A DNA stretch of 64,000 nucleotides from SZUA-309 sp050185825 (lineage in GTDB: Bacteria > Pseudomonadota > Gammaproteobacteria > Pseudomonadales > Azotimanducaceae), in contig JBFWZA010000007.1 in NCBI GenBank assembly GCA_050185825.1, positions 186,001 through 250,000 on the forward strand, given 5' to 3'. The notes beneath the pieces were generated by a model that ran no database searches, was not told the origin of the DNA, and was given only the letters and a program-made list of their open reading frames with translations. Position numbers and translations under genes: made by a program. Shown in pieces: positions 32,961 through 40,974 of the stretch; position 1 is the first letter of the stretch, and each line of letters starts with the position of its first letter.

Positions 32961-34139
32961 TCAGTGCCAGATGGGATCGAAGCCTTCCGCCTGCAGGGCT
33001 TCCCGGCGGCGGGTCATCCAGGCCTCGACGAACGCCTCGCCTTCCAGATCCGAGCCCTGCATCTCCTGCCAGGCGTGGCCGAGCAACGCCTGACGTGCGA
33101 GCAGGCGGTCGTTGTGAGCCTGATCCGCCTCCGACCAGACACCGAGCGTCCTGAAGGCTGCCACCGCCCCCTCGTGATACGGCACCACCCACTGAAAGAT
33201 CTGCCGCTCCAGCGCCCAGCCGATGGCGCCCGGGTCCGCGTCCTTGTAGTCGTCGTAGTGGGTGTGCAGCGCCATCACCAGCGCCGCCACCACGGCGCTG
33301 TCACTCGAGTCCAGACCGGTGAGCAGCGGATAGGGATAGTTGGCGCCCTCGTGGGGAGCGGCGGCCGTGATGCCGGCGCCGCGGGTCGCCGTGTGCGGGA
33401 AGAAGTACGGCGCGACGCGGCGGATGCCCGCCCAGCAGGCCTCGTCCGCGTGCGGCGCCGGCGGCCAGTAGATCCCGCGGGGGGAGGCCTCCAGGCGCCG
33501 TGTGGGCCCCGACACCGTGGTGGCGAACGCCGCGTCCACCTGGTCGTTGATCACGCCGTCCCACATGGCCTGATAACCGGGAAACTCCACCCGCTCCACA
33601 TCTGCCCAGGTGAGCCCGCCGCAGGCCAGCATGGCTTCCGTGCCGACGTTCAGCGACGGCGCGCCCCGCACGTACGGCACCCGTCGGCCCTTCAGGTCCG
33701 CGTAGCCCTTCACCCCCAGATCCGCGGCGACGGCCACCGCCTGATTGCTGTCGCCGTTCGAGGTCATGACCAGGCGCAGCGGCAGAGGTCCCCAGTTTTC
33801 CGCGGCAAACTGGAAGACGCCTTCGGAGGCGAAGATGGTCGCCACCCCGTTCGCGGAGAACTGCACCCGGCCGTTGACGAGCGGCAGCAGCCGGGAGACG
33901 TCGTTCTTGCCCGGCAGCACCCGCAGGTTCACGCCGTAGCGGTCCTTGAGCATCTTGCCGATGGCCACCGCCTGGCTGTTACCCGTGGTGCCCAGGTTGT
34001 AGGCGGACCACGCCATGTTGCGCGGCAGCACGTCCGAGCCGTCGGCCGCGCGGGCCGACACGGCCAGCAGCAGCAGCGCGACCAGCGCCGCGCGCAGACG
34101 CTGAGGTGAATGTTGCAAGGCGCCTCGTCCCTCCTCCAT
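32961..34139 (-). CDS. TAXI family TRAP transporter solute-binding protein
   Basis: 392 residues. QRLRAALVALLLLAVSARAADGSD is a signal peptide, so it is periplasmic. MAWSAYNLGTTGNSQAVAIGKMLKDRYGVNLRVLPGKNDVSRLLPLVNGRVQFSANGVATIFASEGVF is the NMT1-like/TAXI fold (TxxTGGxY-like region with substrate contacts). First gene of a two-gene operon with the fused permease, spacing 6 bp. The bound solute is unknown; related TAXI proteins bind glutamate or other carboxylates. Confidence 0.9.
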   Translation of the reverse strand: MEEGRGALQHSPQRLRAALVALLLLAVSARAADGSDVLPRNMAWSAYNLGTTGNSQAVAIGKMLKDRYGVNLRVLPGKNDVSRLLPLVNGRVQFSANGVATIFASEGVFQFAAENWGPLPLRLVMTSNGDSNQAVAVAADLGVKGYADLKGRRVPYVRGAPSLNVGTEAMLACGGLTWADVERVEFPGYQAMWDGVINDQVDAAFATTVSGPTRRLEASPRGIYWPPAPHADEACWAGIRRVAPYFFPHTATRGAGITAAAPHEGANYPYPLLTGLDSSDSAVVAALVMALHTHYDDYKDADPGAIGWALERQIFQWVVPYHEGAVAAFRTLGVWSEADQAHNDRLLARQALLGHAWQEMQGSDLEGEAFVEAWMTRRREALQAEGFDPIWH

Positions 34140-34197
34140 GACGGGGCGAATTCTAGCCTACCGCGCCCGGCAGGCGTGCTCCCGCCCGGCGTCGCAC

Positions 34198-34671
<474 letters not shown>

Positions 34672-34826
34672 GGGTGTTGGCGTCCTCGCCGTGGTGGCTG
34701 AAGTCCGGACCATGCCGAAAAACCCGCGCCAAGGCAAGTCGCCGTACAGCTAACTCTTTGAAATAAAAATAAAAACTACTTTCAAGCAGGAATCGGACAC
34801 GACTGCAGACGAGATTCCAAACTATT

Positions 34827-34847
34827 TGCAATCGAGAACGATTTGCA
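34827..34847. promoter_or_regulatory. Fur-like operator in the bfr-bfd divergent region
   Basis: An imperfect dyad: TGCAATCG on the left and CGATTTGCA on the right around AGAA. It resembles the Fur box core ATGAGAACGATT. It lies 45 bp upstream of the bfd ATG and 156 bp from the bfr ATG, in the only A/T-rich part of this intergenic gap. Fur control of bfd is common. Confidence 0.45.
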
Positions 34848-34891
34848 TTTAAATAACCACGTCACAACCGATCAGCAGGCATGCCAACGTC

Positions 34892-35080
34892 ATGTACGTG
34901 TGTCTCTGTAAAGCCGTCACCGATCACGACATCCGCGAAGCGGTGGAAGAAGGCGCCGTTCACGTCGGCCATCTGGCCGAGCGGTCCGGTCTCGGCACCG
35001 GCTGCGGCTGCTGCCGCGAAACCGCGCAGCAGGTGATCGATCAGCACCTCGCCGAGAGTCTCGGCGTCGCCGCCGCCTGA
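34892..35080 (+). CDS. bfd: Bacterioferritin-associated ferredoxin Bfd
   Basis: 62 residues. MYVCLCKAVTDHDIREAVEEGAV, then GLGTGCGCCRETAQQVIDQHL: the four Cys for the [2Fe-2S] cluster (positions 4, 6, 38, 41 by count) and the BFD-like fer2 fold. Bfd reduces the core of bacterioferritin to mobilise stored iron. Divergent from bfr, 220 bp apart, with a Fur-like dyad between. Confidence 0.93.
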   Translation: MYVCLCKAVTDHDIREAVEEGAVHVGHLAERSGLGTGCGCCRETAQQVIDQHLAESLGVAAA

Positions 35081-35158
35081 CACGGCCACCTCGGGCTTGC
35101 GCCCGCCCTGACCTCGCCCTACCGTAGGCCGGACCTTCACCGCCCGAGGCAGTCTTTC

Positions 35159-35587
35159 TTGAGCGAACCGGCCCCCGGATTCCGCCGCTACCCCGACCAC
35201 CGGGTGGACATCGTCCCCACCGAGGATCACGTCCGGGTGTTTGTCGGCATGCCTGCGGGGAAGCTGCTGCTGGCCGACAGCCGCCGGCCGCTGCGCGTCG
35301 AGGAGTCCAGGCACGACACCGTCTGGTACCTGCCGCTCGCCGACGTGGCCCGCGAGCACCTCAGCGCAACGGACCACACCACCTACTGCCCGTTCAAGGG
35401 TCACGCCCGGTACTGGACCATCACCGCCGGGGAGTCGCCGCTGGAGAATGCCGTGTGGGCCTATCCCGAGCCGTACCAGGAATGCCTGCCGCTTGCCGAC
35501 CATGTGGCTTTTTACACCGACCGGGTGGCGCTGGAGGTGAATGGCGACCCGCAACCCGGCGACGGCGACGGCGACGGCGACGGCTGA
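35159..35587 (+). CDS. DUF427 family protein
   Basis: 142 residues from a TTG at 35159 preceded by a GAGG at about 10 nt. The body has the DUF427 signature: VRVFVGMPAGKLLLADSRRPLRVEESRHDTVWYLPLADV, then HTTYCPFKGHARYWTI and ENAVWAYPEPYQECLPLADHVAFY. The C-terminus is a (Gly-Asp)4 tail, encoded by hexanucleotide repeats. Role unknown; small cupin-like fold domains. It overlaps, or lies just upstream of, the selenoprotein gene and is likely cotranscribed. Confidence 0.8.
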   Translation: MSEPAPGFRRYPDHRVDIVPTEDHVRVFVGMPAGKLLLADSRRPLRVEESRHDTVWYLPLADVAREHLSATDHTTYCPFKGHARYWTITAGESPLENAVWAYPEPYQECLPLADHVAFYTDRVALEVNGDPQPGDGDGDGDG

Positions 35588-36494
35588 ATCCGTGACCGAT
35601 CCGATCGACTACATCGAGCGAACCCGCAGCCAGTACGAGGCGCTCGGCTACCCGGCCTACCGCTGGGTGGTGAACGAAGACGTCCCCCCCTTCACGCCCC
35701 TGGCCCGCCCGCTGTCCGACTGCACCGTGGCGCTGATCGCTTCCGGCGGTATCTATCGCCTGGGTCAGAAGGCCTTTCACTTCAAGGACGACGTGAGTTT
35801 CCGGGCCATCGACGTGAACGTGGCGCCTGCCGAGCTCAGGATCTCCCACTTCGCCTACGACACCCGCGATGCCCGTCGCGATGTGAACGTGGTCTTTCCT
35901 TACCAGACGCTCAAGGACCTGGCGCGGCTCGGCCGTATCGGCGCCCTGTCACAACGGGCCTACACCTTCATGGGCGGCATCTATTCCGCCCGCCGGGTGC
36001 GGGAAGTCCTGGCGCCGGCACTTGCCGAAGCGCTGATCCGCGACGAGGTGGACGTCTCGATCATGGTGCCTGCGTGACCCGTCTGCCATCAGTCCGTCGG
36101 ACTGATCGCCAGGGAAATCGAGGGGCGCGGCATCCCCACCATCTGCCTGTCGTCCGCCTACTCCATCACCCGGGCGGTCAACCCGCCGCGGGCCGTTTTC
36201 ATCGACTTCCCGCTGGGTCACACCGCCGGCAAGGCGGGTGACAAGGCCGGTCAGCGGCGGATCATGATCGACACGCTGAGCGCGCTGGATTCCATCCAGG
36301 CGCCGGGCACCATCCGCACCCTGCCCTATCGGTGGGCGGACACGGACGACTGGAAGGATTCGGTGATGCGTCCGGACGCGAAGGGCCGCCACAACGACGA
36401 TCGCACCGCCCGCGACGACACGCCCCAGTACGAGCGGGAAGCGGACAAGCCGGCGGCCGAGGCGGCCGGTTGCCCGGACTGCTACTTCCCCTGA
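35541..36494 (+). CDS. GrdB/PrdB-like reductase selenoprotein with in-frame UGA (Sec179)
   Basis: 317 residues if the TGA at 36075-36077 is read as selenocysteine. The frame is open on both sides of this single TGA and family similarity continues through it: before it DVNVVFPYQTLKDLARLG and SIMVPA, after it PVCHQSVGLIAREIEGRGIPTICLSSAY and NPPRAVFIDFPLGHTAGK. The result is a UxxC redox motif at the position of the Sec of glycine/sarcosine/betaine reductase protein B and D-proline reductase B. A hairpin follows at 36088-36106. The protein ends with CPDC, perhaps a second redox pair. The start at ATG 35541 (overlapping DUF427) or GTG 35592 is unsure. Substrate unknown; other reductase subunits are not adjacent, so a function different from Stickland fermentation is likely. 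Confidence 0.82.
35558..35584 (+). repeat. GGCGAC hexanucleotide repeat, 4.5 copies
   Basis: GGCGAC repeats cover the end of the DUF427 gene (giving Gly-Asp pairs) and the start region of the next gene (giving Ala-Thr pairs in another frame). Slippage here would change both C-terminus and N-terminus in multiples of two residues without breaking the frame. Confidence 0.8.
36088..36106 (+). promoter_or_regulatory. Bacterial SECIS-type hairpin for UGA 36075-36077
   Basis: ATCAGTCC (36088-36095), loop GTC, GGACTGAT (36099-36106): a perfect 8-bp stem starting 10 nt after the TGA, the spacing at which SelB-binding mini-hairpins lie in bacterial selenoprotein mRNAs. A G sits at the loop start. The region also codes for CHQSVGLI. 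Confidence 0.75.
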
Positions 36495-36507
36495 TGCCCA
36501 CCCGCAC

Positions 36508-36634
36508 GGGTGCCCCTGCTTGAGCGGGTACCCCTGCTTGAGCGGGTGCCCCTGCTTGAGCGGGTGCCCCTGCTTGAGCGGGTGCCCCTGCTTGAGCGGG
36601 TGCCCCTGCTTGAGCGGGTGCCCCTGCTTGAGCA
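36508..36634 (+). repeat. 18-bp minisatellite, seven near-identical copies
   Basis: The unit GGGTGCCCCTGCTTGAGC repeats about seven times with an 18-bp period between the selenoprotein stop (36494) and the aminotransferase start (36690); the second copy has GGGTACCCC. The last copy runs into CCCCTGC-TTGA-GCAGGGG, a strong hairpin that could terminate transcription or affect the downstream start. The array is open in the aminotransferase frame (repeated PLLERV) but lacks a start with RBS. Confidence 0.9.
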
Positions 36635-36689
36635 GGGGGGTGCGATTCCGCACAATCGCGCACTCCCCGAACAAAGCACCGAGGTAACC

Positions 36690-37820
36690 ATGCCCGCCCT
36701 CCTGCCCGACGTCGATCCGGACGGCCTGCTCGAGTACTCCGTGGTCTACACCGACCGCGCGCTCAACCACATGTCCCGCTCCTTCCAGCAGACCATGACG
36801 GAGCTGTCGCGGACGCTGAAGAACGTCTATCACGCCCACGCCGTGGCCGTGGTTCCGGGCAGTGGTACCTTCGGCATGGAAGCGGTGGCCCGGCAGCTCG
36901 CCACCGGGAAGAAGTGCCTCGTGGTCCGCAACGGCTGGTTCAGCTACCGCTGGAGCCAGATCTTCGAGATGGGCGGCATTCCCGCGGAAACCCTCGTCCT
37001 CAAGGCGCGCCGCACGGGCAACGAGCCCCGCTCGCCCTGGGCCCCCGTGCCCATCGAGGAGCTCACGGCCACCGTTGGGCGCGAGCAGCCGCACCTGGTC
37101 TTCGCGCCGCACGTGGAGACCTCTTCCGGCATGATGCTGCCCGACGATTACATCTGCACGGCAGCGGCGGCCGTGCATGAGCACGGCGGCCTGTTCGTGC
37201 TCGACTGTATCGCGTCGGGCACAGTGTGGATCGACATGGAGGCTCTCGGGGTGGACGTGCTGATCAGCGCGCCCCAGAAGGGCTGGAGCGGCTCACCCTG
37301 CTGCGGGCTCGTGATGCTCTCCGAGCGGGCCACCAAGGCGACACAGGAGAGCACCAGCACCAGCTTCGCCATGGACCTCCGGAAGTGGCTGGACATCATG
37401 GCGGCCTACGAGGCCGGCGGCCACGCCTACCACGCCACCATGCCCACCGACGGCCTGCGCGTGCTCAGCGACGTAATGGCGGAGACCGAAGCCATGGGGT
37501 TCGACGCGGTGAAGACCGCACAGCTCGAGCTCGGACGCCGGGTGCGGGCCCTACTCGCCGAACGGGGCATCGCCAGCGTCGCTGCGCCCGGGTTCGAGGC
37601 GCCGGGGGTGGTGGTGGCCTACACCGACGACGACGACGTGAAGTCCGGCCGGTCGTTCTCGGAAGCGGGGGTGCAGATCGCGGCCGGCGTACCCCTGCAG
37701 TGCGACGAGCCTGCGGACTTCAAGACCTTCCGCATCGGGCTGTTCGGCCTGGACAAGCTCGCCGACGTGGATCAGGCGGTGGACCGCTTCCAGCAGACGC
37801 TGGACCGGGTGGGTCTCTAG
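36690..37820 (+). CDS. Class V aminotransferase
   Basis: 376 residues from ATG 36690 preceded by GAGGTAACC; the minisatellite-encoded extension upstream is rejected. Fold-type I PLP enzyme of the serine-pyruvate/alanine-glyoxylate group: VVPGSGTFGMEAVARQL (phosphate-binding), VFAPHVETSSGMMLP, FVLDCIASGTVWIDMEALGVDVLISAPQKGWSGSPCCG with the Schiff-base Lys in QKGWSG. The C-terminal ADFKTFRIGLFG ends like SGAT enzymes. Amino donor unknown. Its neighbour is the selenoprotein; whether they share a pathway is unclear. Confidence 0.88.
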   Translation: MPALLPDVDPDGLLEYSVVYTDRALNHMSRSFQQTMTELSRTLKNVYHAHAVAVVPGSGTFGMEAVARQLATGKKCLVVRNGWFSYRWSQIFEMGGIPAETLVLKARRTGNEPRSPWAPVPIEELTATVGREQPHLVFAPHVETSSGMMLPDDYICTAAAAVHEHGGLFVLDCIASGTVWIDMEALGVDVLISAPQKGWSGSPCCGLVMLSERATKATQESTSTSFAMDLRKWLDIMAAYEAGGHAYHATMPTDGLRVLSDVMAETEAMGFDAVKTAQLELGRRVRALLAERGIASVAAPGFEAPGVVVAYTDDDDVKSGRSFSEAGVQIAAGVPLQCDEPADFKTFRIGLFGLDKLADVDQAVDRFQQTLDRVGL

Positions 37821-38001
37821 TGTACGGCGCCACCCTGTCTCACCGCTCCACCCGTTCGCGGAAACGGCCATGAGTTGGTCGTTTCCGCCTGCCGCCCCTC
37901 CGACGACACTCAGAAAAGCCCTATAACCTGTTGATTTCATATCAATTCAGATTGCGGCCCGTTCCTTGCAGCGCAGCAGAGAACGCAGACAAGGAGGACC
38001 C

Positions 38002-38409
38002 ATGACGACGAGCAACACGCACAGCCTGGCCGTGGGCTACCTGCTCTGGATCTTCGGCTTTCTGGGCGCCCACCGCTTCTACTACGGCAAGCCGGTGAGC
38101 GGCACCCTCTACTTCTTCACCTTCGGGCTGTTTCTCATCGGCTGGCTGGTGGACCTGGTGCTGATGCCGAAGCTCGAGCAGGAAGCGGACGAGGTGTTCG
38201 TGCCCGGGCCGCTGAACTACACCGTGGCCTGGGTGCTGCTCACCTTCCTCGGTTTCTTCGGCATCCACCGCTTCTACCTGGGCAAATGGGGCACGGGCAT
38301 CCTCTACCTGCTCACCTGCGGCTTCTTCCTGGTGGGCGTGATCTACGACTACTGGACGCTCAACGACCAGATCGCCCGCGAGAACAGCCGCACCTACGCC
38401 TGGGCCTAG
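38002..38409 (+). CDS. TM2 domain protein (two TM2 units)
   Basis: 135 residues from ATG 38002 with AAGGAGGACCC in front. Two TM2 motifs: YLLWIFGFLGAHRFYYGKPVSGTLYFFTFGLFLIGWLVDLVLMP and VLLTFLGFFGIHRFYLGKWGTGILYLLTCGFFLVGVIYDYWTL, each a pair of helices with the G-x-H-R-F-Y-x-G loop. Small inner-membrane protein of unknown role. It converges on nqrF with a terminator between. Confidence 0.88.
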   Translation: MTTSNTHSLAVGYLLWIFGFLGAHRFYYGKPVSGTLYFFTFGLFLIGWLVDLVLMPKLEQEADEVFVPGPLNYTVAWVLLTFLGFFGIHRFYLGKWGTGILYLLTCGFFLVGVIYDYWTLNDQIARENSRTYAWA

Positions 38410-38430
38410 GCCTACGCCTTCGCGTAGGCC
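38409..38430. terminator. Bidirectional terminator hairpin between TM2 gene and nqrF
   Basis: GGCCTACGC, loop CTTC, GCGTAGGCC: a perfect 9-bp stem directly after the TM2 stop and directly before the nqrF stop (minus strand), so it can serve both convergent genes. Confidence 0.7.
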
Positions 38431-39657
38431 CTAACCGCCGAAGTCGTCGAGCAGGATGTTCTCCGGCTCCACGCCGAGATCTTCGAGCATCTTCAGCACC
38501 GCCGCGACCATGGGCGGCGGTCCGCAGAGGTAATACTCGCAGTCTTCCGGCGCCGGATGGTTCTTCAGGTAGTTGTCGAAGACCACCTGGTGGATGAAGC
38601 CGATGTGGCCCTTGAAGTTGTCCTCCGGCAGCGGATCGGAGAGCGCCACATGCCACTCGAAATTCGAGTGGTTGGCGGCCAGCTCGTCGAACTCTTCCGT
38701 GTAGAACATCTCACGCAGGCTGCGGGCACCATACCAGTAGCTCATCTTGGTGGTACGCCCTCTGCGCTTGAGCTCGTCGAAGATCTGCGAGCGCAGCGGC
38801 GCCATGCCCGCACCGCCGCCGATCCAGATCTTCTCCGCGTCCGTGTCCTTCACGAAGAAGTCGCCGTACGGCCCGAACACCGTCAGCTTGTCGCCGGGTT
38901 TCAGCTTGAACACATACGAGGACATCTTCCCCGCAGGCACGTCCATTCCCGGCGGCGGCGAGGCGATGCGGATGTTGAACTTGAGGATGCCGCGCTCTTC
39001 CGGGTAGTTGGCCATGGAGTAGGCCCGGATGGTGGGCTCGTCGACCTTCGAGAAGTTGTCCCACACCTTGAAGCGGTCCCAGTCCCCGTGATACTCCGGC
39101 TCCACGTCGATTTCCCGATACTGCATCTCGTAGGGCGGGATCTCGAGCTGCACGTAGCCGCCGGCGCGGAAGTCCACGTTCGCCCCTTCCGGCAGCTTGA
39201 GATTGAGCTCCTTGATGAACGTCGCCACGTTGGGGTTGGAGGTCACCTCGCACTCCCAGCGCTGCACACCGATGGCATCTTCCGGGATCTGGATCTTCAT
39301 GTCCTGCTTCACGGCCACCTGGCAGGACAGCCGCCAGTGATCGCGGATCTCACCCCGGGTGAAATGCCCTTCCTCGGTGGAGAGGATCGAGCCGCCGCCG
39401 TCCAGCACCCGGCACCGGCACTGAGCGCAGGTGCCGCCGCCGCCGCAGGCGCTGGCGAGGAAGATGCCCTTGGAGGCGAGCGTTCCGAGGAGCTTGCCGC
39501 CCGCCGGCACGATCACGGATTTATCCGGATCGTCGTTGATGCTGATCGTCACGTCGCCGGTGCTCACCAGCCTCGAGCGCGCGAAGAGAATGACCATGAC
39601 CAGGAACAGCACCGTGCCGGTGAACATGGCCACGCCCAGAATGATCGTCATATCCAC
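38431..39657 (-). CDS. nqrF: Na+-translocating NADH:quinone reductase subunit F
   Basis: 408 residues (V. cholerae 408). NqrF takes electrons from NADH through FAD and [2Fe-2S] to the membrane subunits. The N-terminal helix (MTIILGVAMFTGTVLFLVMVILFAR) is followed by ASACGGGGTCAQCRCRVLDGG, the ferredoxin Cys motif, then the FNR-like FAD domain (RAYSMANYPEERG) and NADH domain (IWIGGGAGMAPLRSQ). A GTG start at 39657 has AGGAGG 6 nt upstream. Last gene of nqrABCDEF. Confidence 0.96.
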   Translation of the reverse strand: MDMTIILGVAMFTGTVLFLVMVILFARSRLVSTGDVTISINDDPDKSVIVPAGGKLLGTLASKGIFLASACGGGGTCAQCRCRVLDGGGSILSTEEGHFTRGEIRDHWRLSCQVAVKQDMKIQIPEDAIGVQRWECEVTSNPNVATFIKELNLKLPEGANVDFRAGGYVQLEIPPYEMQYREIDVEPEYHGDWDRFKVWDNFSKVDEPTIRAYSMANYPEERGILKFNIRIASPPPGMDVPAGKMSSYVFKLKPGDKLTVFGPYGDFFVKDTDAEKIWIGGGAGMAPLRSQIFDELKRRGRTTKMSYWYGARSLREMFYTEEFDELAANHSNFEWHVALSDPLPEDNFKGHIGFIHQVVFDNYLKNHPAPEDCEYYLCGPPPMVAAVLKMLEDLGVEPENILLDDFGG

Positions 39658-39675
39658 GGCCTACCTCCTGCTGTC

Positions 39676-40293
39676 TCAGATATCGATGCCGCCGAAGGAC
39701 ATGAAGCACAGGCTGATCAGTCCCACCGAGATGAAGGTGATGCCCAGGCCCCGGAGCCCCTGCGGCACATCGCTGTACTTCAGCTTCTCGCGCACGCCGG
39801 CCAGCGCCGTGATGGCCAGTGCCCAGCCGACCCCGCAGCCGAGCCCGAACACGGTGGACTCGGCGAAGGTGTAATCCCGCTCCACCATCCACAGGCTCGC
39901 CCCGAGGATGGCGCAGTTCACCGTGATCAGCGGCAGGAACACGCCCAGCGCGTTGTAGAGCACGGGCACGAAGCGATCCAGGAACATCTCCAGAATCTGC
40001 ACCATGGCAGCGATCACGCCGATGTAGGAGAGGAAGCCGAGGAAGCTCAGGTCCACGTCCGGCAGGCCCGCCCAGGCCAGCGCGCCGTCCTTGAGCAGAT
40101 AGGTGTAGATCAGGTTGTTCACGGGCACCGTGATGGCGAGCACAACCACCACGGCCACGCCGAGACCGAAGGCGGTGGAGATCTTCTTCGAGATGGCGAT
40201 GAACGTGCACATGCCGAGGAAGAAGGCCAGTGCCATGTTCTCCACGAACACGGCCTTGACGAAGATGCCGAGCAGATGTTCGAACCCAACCAT
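39676..40293 (-). CDS. nqrE: Na+-translocating NADH:quinone reductase subunit E
   Basis: 205 residues. Integral membrane subunit with six helices: FVKAVFVENMALAFFLGMCTFIAI, GVAVVVVLAITVPVNNLIYTYLL, LSFLGFLSYIGVIAAMVQILEMFLDRFVPVLYNALGVFLPLITVNCAILGASLWM. NqrE and NqrD together hold a Fe centre and carry part of the Na+ path; conserved CT residues and the GCGVGW stretch are seen. Start overlaps the nqrD stop. Member of the nqr operon. Confidence 0.96.
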   Translation of the reverse strand: MVGFEHLLGIFVKAVFVENMALAFFLGMCTFIAISKKISTAFGLGVAVVVVLAITVPVNNLIYTYLLKDGALAWAGLPDVDLSFLGFLSYIGVIAAMVQILEMFLDRFVPVLYNALGVFLPLITVNCAILGASLWMVERDYTFAESTVFGLGCGVGWALAITALAGVREKLKYSDVPQGLRGLGITFISVGLISLCFMSFGGIDI

Positions 40294-40955
40294 CAGATGG
40301 CCTCCCGGTAGTGGGCGTTCGGCGAGATCTCGTATTCGGGCTCTTCAACCTGCTCCGGCTTCCAGGCCCGGATGGCCCAGATGAACAGCCCGATGATGAA
40401 GAACGCGCTCGGTGCGAGCAGCATCATGCCGTTGGTCTGGTACCAGCCGCCGGCGGTGACCTTGGGCAGGATCTCGAAACCGAGCAGCGTCCCGGCACCG
40501 AGCGGCTCCCGCACCAGCGCCACCGCGATCAGCATGGCGCTGTAGCCGAGGCCGTTACCCACACCGTCCAGGAAGGACAGGTACGGTCCGTTCTGCATGG
40601 CAAAGGCTTCGGCGCGACCCATGACGATACAGTTGGTGATGATCAGCCCCACGAACACCGACAGGCTCTTGGAGATGTCGTAGGCCACCGCCTGCAACAC
40701 CTGGTCCACCACGATCACCAGCGAGGCGATGATGGTCATCTGCACGATGATGCGGATGCTGGTGGGCACCCGGTTCCGGACCACGGAAACCGCCACGTTC
40801 GACATCGCCGTCACGAAGGTCACCGCGGCGCACATCACCAGCGTGGTCGACATGGACACCGTGACCGCCAGCGCGGAGCAGATGCCGAGCACCTGCAGGG
40901 CGATGGGGTTGTTGTTGAAGATCGGATCGACCAGCACTTCTTTCTGCGTAGACAT
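40293..40955 (-). CDS. nqrD: Na+-translocating NADH:quinone reductase subunit D
   Basis: 220 residues, typical. VLVDPIFNNNPIALQVLGICSALAVTVSMSTTLVMCAAVTFVTAMSNV is a diagnostic N-terminus and IIVQMTIIASLVIVVDQVLQAVAY a membrane segment. SFLDGVGNGLGYSAMLI and VREPLGAGTLLGF match the NqrD/RnfE family. Its C-terminus is acidic (VEEPEYEISPNAHYREAI). Part of the nqr operon between C and E. Confidence 0.96.
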   Translation of the reverse strand: MSTQKEVLVDPIFNNNPIALQVLGICSALAVTVSMSTTLVMCAAVTFVTAMSNVAVSVVRNRVPTSIRIIVQMTIIASLVIVVDQVLQAVAYDISKSLSVFVGLIITNCIVMGRAEAFAMQNGPYLSFLDGVGNGLGYSAMLIAVALVREPLGAGTLLGFEILPKVTAGGWYQTNGMMLLAPSAFFIIGLFIWAIRAWKPEQVEEPEYEISPNAHYREAI

Positions 40956-40974
40956 AACTCAAAAACTCCGTCCG

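Noticed and set aside
36075..36077. TGA read as a genuine stop giving a 178-residue protein
   Set aside because: The same frame continues with family-conserved residues to 36494, the TGA falls in a redox motif, and a SECIS-type stem is at the right distance.
36508..36634. CRISPR array
   Set aside because: The units are directly abutting with no unique spacers, the period is 18 bp, and there are no cas genes nearby. It is a minisatellite.
36510..36689. N-terminal extension of the aminotransferase by repeats of PLLERV
   Set aside because: It is purely minisatellite-encoded, has no ribosome binding site, and a good RBS precedes the ATG at 36690.
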